8,195 bases of DNA from Ruminococcus flavefaciens. Lineage in GTDB: Bacteria > Bacillota > Clostridia > Oscillospirales > Ruminococcaceae. The notes under the pieces were generated by a model that did not search any database, was not told where the DNA came from, and saw only the letters and a program-made list of their open reading frames with translations. The position numbers were made by a program, and so were the translations under genes. Below are positions 5,881-8,195 of the stretch, in pieces (position 1 is the stretch's first letter; every line of letters begins with the position of its first letter). The DNA lies in the NCBI GenBank assembly GCA_902796705.1, contig CADBQF010000342.1, positions 1-8,195 of the forward strand, given 5' to 3'.

Positions 5881-7737
5881 TCAATAATATTTCGGGTATA
5901 CGTACTGATAGAACGTATAGTTACGGCTCTGGAGATACTCGAAAGTAACGCCCTGGTAGCCGTTGCAGGTATCGTAGTTTGACCATACGCCGTTGACATA
6001 TACCTGATTCCAGTAGTGGTCTCCGTCGCCATGTCCTGTACCGTAGACGATTCGTGTCTGATAGCCTGCCTGGTGGAACATGAGGTCTGTTATAGCTGCG
6101 TAGTAGTAGCATACGATATCTCTGTTATTGAAAGCATAGTTTGCGAAGTAACCCCAGCCGATCGAATTGATCTCGGAGAGGCTTCTCGTAGCTTCGATGT
6201 ATTTGTAGCGGTTGTTGCCTCTTACAAAATTGAAGATAGCATTTATAGTGCGTCCAATCACATTGAGCTTTGCCTCGGCTGTCTTCTGTACATCAGAGAA
6301 AGGATAAGCTCTGCCGTCGGATTCGATGTTCATTCCGGCGTACATCATATTAGTGAGCATCTTTCCGTTTTCGTCGAATACATAGTAGCTTCCGCCGATA
6401 GACTGCGTTCCCGTAGCCATAGAGCCGTCAGACAGGAAATAATACTTTGCACCCTCGATAGTCACCCAGCCGGTCTGCATAACGCCGGAATCGTCGAAGT
6501 AGTATTTCTTGTTGTCGATGATGCGTCTGCCTGTGAGCATTATGCCGTCATCACCGAAGAAGTAAGTCTTTCCGTCGATGACCTGCCAGTGTGTCTGCAT
6601 AACGCCGTTCGCATCGAAGTAGTATTTATTTCCGTCGATGATGCGTCTGCCGGTCATCATGACTCCCTCTTCAGTGAAGAAATAGCGGTTTCCGCCGATA
6701 GTCTGCCAGAGAGTCCTCATCTTTCCGTCGTCACCGAAGTAGTAGATGTTTGAACCGATAGTCGTCCAGCCGAGAGCCATGATGCCGCTCTCTGCGAAGT
6801 AGTATGTATTTCCGTCAGTCATCGGGATAAGACCTGTGACCATTTTTCCGTCAGAGCCGAAGCAATAGCTGTCATCGCCTATTTTCAGCAGACCTTTCTG
6901 CATGATGCCTGCATCGCTGAAATAGTAGACAGCACCGTCGATAGTGACTTTTCCCTTGGCGAAAGTAGCATCGCTGTTGAAGTAATGCACATCGTCACCG
7001 ATAGTCTGCCAGCCTGTGAGGAGCTTTCCGGACTCTGTGTCGAAGAGATAGTCAGCACCGTTTATGGTGACTTTTCCGGTGAGTCTTCCCTCCTCCGGAG
7101 ATACATAGTAGTATCCGTCGCCGGTGTTGATGAGTCCCGTCATGCTCTCGCCTGTTTCGGGCGAATAGTAGAACATCTTTCCGTCAACGTTCCTCCAGCC
7201 GGAAGTCTGTAATCCCGTATCGGAGAAAACATATGTCTTTCCGTCAACAGTCACCTGACCTACAGCGAGCTTTCCGTCGCTTCCGACATAGCAGAGCGAG
7301 CCGTCATATGTCTTGAGTCCCTCTTCCTTATCTGCATAGCCCTGATCGGTGAGCAGATAGAGCGAACCGTCCTGATCCTTGAATATCCCTGTTTTCTTGC
7401 CGCCGTCCTCTGCAACGTAATACTGTTTTCCGGCGTATGTGATCCAGCCGTAGAGCGGCTTGCCGGTCTTGGGATCGAAATAGCAGCGTTTGCCGTCAAC
7501 AGTTCTCCAGCCGGTCTTGAGAACGCCGTTTGCGGAGAAGAGGTACTTCTGACCGTCTATCTCCTGAACGCCGGTGAGAGCTTCACCCTCGTCGCTGTAG
7601 TAGTAGATACAGCCGTATTCGTCTGTAGTCCATGCCTTTGGTGCATCTTCAGCCGCATAGGCAGCGAACGGCATCGCAGTCATCACACAGACAGCAGCCG
7701 AAACAGCACGTACAGCAAGCTTACTGATCTTTTTCAT
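5881..7737 (-). CDS. Secreted cell-wall/glucan-binding repeat protein with C-terminal transglutaminase-like domain
   Basis: This 618-residue protein has a signal peptide (1-29, AYA-AED). From about residue 45 to 466 it carries some 21 tandem repeats of about 20 residues with the pattern YYF-x-DDGxMxTGWxTIDGK. These belong to the choline/glucan-binding (CW_binding_1-like) repeat class, which folds into a beta-solenoid that binds wall teichoic choline or alpha-glucans; the ligand here is not known. Residues about 470-618 form a transglutaminase-like (papain-fold) domain: Cys543 in RDIVCYYYAAITDLMFHQAG, His574 in GDGDHYWNQVYV and Asp589 in WSNYDTCNG give the full Cys-His-Asp set. Such bacterial domains may be cross-linking enzymes, amidases or peptidases. 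ATG at 7735-7737 is preceded by AAAGGAG (7748-7754), 10 nt away. The stop is TGA at 5881-5883. It is the first gene after the only clear promoter. Confidence is high for domains, low for substrate. Confidence 0.92.
   Translation of the reverse strand: MKKISKLAVRAVSAAVCVMTAMPFAAYAAEDAPKAWTTDEYGCIYYYSDEGEALTGVQEIDGQKYLFSANGVLKTGWRTVDGKRCYFDPKTGKPLYGWITYAGKQYYVAEDGGKKTGIFKDQDGSLYLLTDQGYADKEEGLKTYDGSLCYVGSDGKLAVGQVTVDGKTYVFSDTGLQTSGWRNVDGKMFYYSPETGESMTGLINTGDGYYYVSPEEGRLTGKVTINGADYLFDTESGKLLTGWQTIGDDVHYFNSDATFAKGKVTIDGAVYYFSDAGIMQKGLLKIGDDSYCFGSDGKMVTGLIPMTDGNTYYFAESGIMALGWTTIGSNIYYFGDDGKMRTLWQTIGGNRYFFTEEGVMMTGRRIIDGNKYYFDANGVMQTHWQVIDGKTYFFGDDGIMLTGRRIIDNKKYYFDDSGVMQTGWVTIEGAKYYFLSDGSMATGTQSIGGSYYVFDENGKMLTNMMYAGMNIESDGRAYPFSDVQKTAEAKLNVIGRTINAIFNFVRGNNRYKYIEATRSLSEINSIGWGYFANYAFNNRDIVCYYYAAITDLMFHQAGYQTRIVYGTGHGDGDHYWNQVYVNGVWSNYDTCNGYQGVTFEYLQSRNYTFYQYVYPKYY
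6340..7605 (-). repeat. About 21 tandem cell-wall/glucan-binding repeats
   Basis: This stretch encodes residues about 45-466 of the transglutaminase-like protein. Units of 20-22 residues start with an aromatic pair or triplet (YYF, YVF, YLF), followed by an acidic-Gly turn and (T)GW or GR, then a TIDGK-like turn. The N-terminal units are more divergent (for example unit 5, YLLTDQGYADKEEG) and the C-terminal ones (units 15-20) more alike, suggesting recent expansion at that end. Confidence 0.85.
6481..6720 (-). repeat. Higher-order 120-bp duplication within the binding repeats
   Basis: Bases 6481-6600 and 6601-6720 align at an exact 120-bp offset. For example, TCGATGATGCGTCTGCC occurs at 6515-6531 and again at 6635-6651, and both blocks begin AACGCCG. 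Each block encodes two binding units, about 40 residues, including the unusual GRRIID in place of the usual GWxTID. This marks a two-unit duplication later than the rest of the array. Confidence 0.75.
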
Positions 7738-7762
7738 CTTTAACCTGCTCCTTTCATAGTGC

Positions 7763-7790
7763 GTCTCCGGAGAGCGGACTTTCCGGAGGC
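7763..7790 (-). promoter_or_regulatory. Leader stem-loop just before the ribosome binding site
   Basis: CTCCGGA (7765-7771) pairs perfectly with TCCGGAG (7782-7788), and a wobble plus a G-C pair extend the stem to 7763-7790, leaving a 10-nt loop. It lies 8 nt upstream of the AAAGGAG site of the first gene, too far to block it by itself. It could stabilise the 5' end of the mRNA or take part in regulation. No riboswitch class was recognised. Confidence 0.45.
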
Positions 7791-7794
7791 ATTT

Positions 7795-7832
7795 TGATGC
7801 AGACTTGCGTCATTTGCATCACTTTGCATTCA
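7795..7832 (-). promoter_or_regulatory. Possible operator: inverted TGATGCA and three TTGC repeats near the transcription start
   Basis: TGATGCA (7795-7801) and TGCATCA (7815-7821) form a perfect 7-bp inverted repeat with 13 nt between arms. Overlapping it, TTGCGTCA, TTTGCATCA and CTTTGCATTCA give TTGC at 7805, 7814 and 7824, about one helical turn apart. The cluster begins just downstream of the predicted -10 box, where a repressor site would be expected. No known regulator motif was matched, so this is a pattern only. Confidence 0.3.
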
Positions 7833-7837
7833 TAATC

Positions 7838-7866
7838 ATTATAGCAAAAAAAACTCACAATTGCAA
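7838..7866 (-). promoter_or_regulatory. Sigma-A-type promoter of the first gene and probably of the whole operon
   Basis: On the minus strand, TTGCAA (-35, 7861-7866; four of six consensus bases) is followed by exactly 17 nt and then TATAAT (-10, 7838-7843; a perfect match). The spacer contains a run of eight Ts and the DNA upstream is AT-rich. Transcription would begin near 7830, giving a leader of about 93 nt before the ATG at 7737. No comparable promoter is seen in the short gaps between the genes downstream. Confidence 0.75.
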
Positions 7867-8020
7867 CCTGTTTTGATTTCCAGAAGAAATTTTAACATAC
7901 AGTCATTATGTCAAACATTAGAGGAAGACTCTTGTGCAGTTTTACAACACACTGCCCCCACTTATATACAATCGTGCATAGGACACAAAAACGGACACAT
8001 AACACACGTTTTCCCCCACA

Positions 8021-8048
8021 ATTATCCCATTCGAGCAAAATATGAAAA
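8021..8048 (-). promoter_or_regulatory. Weaker candidate upstream promoter
   Basis: The minus strand has TTTTCA (8043-8048), 16 nt, then GATAAT (8021-8026), preceded by TGG to form an extended -10 (TGGGATAAT). The -35 matches four of six consensus bases. It would add about 180 nt to the leader of the first gene. It could equally be chance in AT-rich DNA. Confidence 0.3.
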
Positions 8049-8123
8049 GTGTAACACCCAAAAAGCAATTTTTAATAAAAATCTTCCCGAACCCGTTGCT
8101 TATAAGGTGGCTTATGTCTCTTA

Positions 8124-8160
8124 TTGGGGAAAACCCTTTTGAAAAAGGGTTCTTCCCCAA
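8124..8160. repeat. Long near-perfect hairpin (possible dispersed palindromic repeat or terminator)
   Basis: TTGGGGAAAACCCTTT (8124-8139) pairs with AAAGGGTTCTTCCCCAA (8144-8160) to give about 16 bp with a single bulged C (8152) and a 4-nt loop TGAA. Neither strand has a U-tract after the full stem. On the minus strand the inner stem AACCCTTTT/AAAAGGGTT is followed by only a short T stretch (GGGTTTTCCCC), so it could be a weak terminator for a gene lying beyond the right edge. The palindrome and its flank (CCCCTTTCCTAAAACTTTC) resemble short palindromic repeats I remember as common between genes of gut Firmicutes; this is recollection, not a search. Confidence 0.55.
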
Positions 8161-8195
8161 ACCCCTTTCCTAAAACTTTCAGCGTCAAATTTCCC

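Larger units (their letters stand above)
7738..8195. other. Intergenic region with promoter, leader and hairpins; no gene seen
   Basis: No convincing coding sequence lies in these 458 bases. The part next to the first gene (7738-7837) is its probable leader. From about 7838 to 8120 the DNA is AT-rich, and its plus strand is rich in A and C and poor in G between about 7940 and 8060. It holds two CCCCCAC motifs (7955-7961 and 8013-8019), each next to a TATAA- or ATTAT-like stretch, and two GGACACA copies 12 bp apart (7981-7987 and 7993-7999). A long hairpin lies at 8124-8160. Two short open frames on opposite strands here have no ribosome binding site and overlap the promoter or hairpin, so they are not called. 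Confidence 0.7.

Noticed and set aside
6016..6753. Plus-strand frame of 245 codons opposite the binding-repeat gene
   Set aside because: It is periodic because it mirrors the 60-bp repeats on the other strand; the minus-strand product has a signal peptide, repeats and a catalytic triad, so it is the real gene.
7891..7914. TTGACA at 7909-7914 as a promoter -35 box on the minus strand
   Set aside because: The nearest -10-like hexamer (TAAAAT) is only 14 nt away, too short for a sigma-A promoter.
8021..8030. DnaA-box-like ATTATCCCAT
   Set aside because: It differs from TTATCCACA at key bases and is alone; there is no cluster to suggest an origin.
7861..8160. Two opposite small open frames (7861-8142 plus, 7942-8160 minus)
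   Set aside because: They overlap each other, the promoter or the hairpin, have no ribosome binding site and show no protein-like features.

Overview
The window looks like a piece of chromosome from a Gram-positive, fibre-associated gut Firmicute, most likely Ruminococcus or a close relative in the Oscillospiraceae. The grounds are a canonical type I dockerin with the DASLILQ-type helix common in ruminococci, Thr-rich linkers, a glucan/choline-binding-type repeat protein, strong AGGAGG-type ribosome binding sites, and moderate GC coding DNA next to an AT-rich intergenic region. The genus is inferred from protein style and was not checked by any search.

All five genes lie on the minus strand and read right to left. 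Gene-less DNA (7738-8195) holds a good sigma-A-type promoter (TTGCAA, 17 nt, TATAAT), a leader of roughly 90 nt with repeats and a hairpin, and farther upstream a long near-perfect hairpin. The genes in transcription order are: (1) a secreted protein with about 21 cell-wall/glucan-binding repeats and a C-terminal transglutaminase-like domain (5881-7737); (2) a lipoprotein with a long T/S/E and Q/N-rich stalk carrying a small duplicated alpha/beta domain (4946-5773); (3) an AlgI-like MBOAT membrane O-acyltransferase (3520-4929, TTG start); (4) an AlgX/AlgJ-like SGNH-type O-acetyltransferase (2116-3510); (5) a secreted protein with dockerin, Thr-rich linker, SH3b and duplicated modules, running off the left edge (1-2098). 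Genes 2 to 5 are separated by only 16, 9 and 17 nt and are almost certainly one operon. Gene 1 is separated from gene 2 by 107 nt holding a GC-rich stem-loop without a U-tract and no clear promoter, so it probably shares the transcript.

Working model (inference): the MBOAT protein passes acetyl groups across the membrane and the AlgX-like protein places them on an extracellular polymer (exopolysaccharide, cell-wall glycan or teichoic acid). The three other products are surface proteins: one binds wall or glucan through repeats and carries a thiol enzyme domain, one is a membrane-tethered lipoprotein, and one can dock to a cohesin-bearing scaffold. Together they look like a surface polymer O-acetylation cassette tied to the cellulosome or cell envelope. 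The individual families are known; the combination is the part worth following up. No RNA genes, CRISPR arrays, transposases or integrases were seen.
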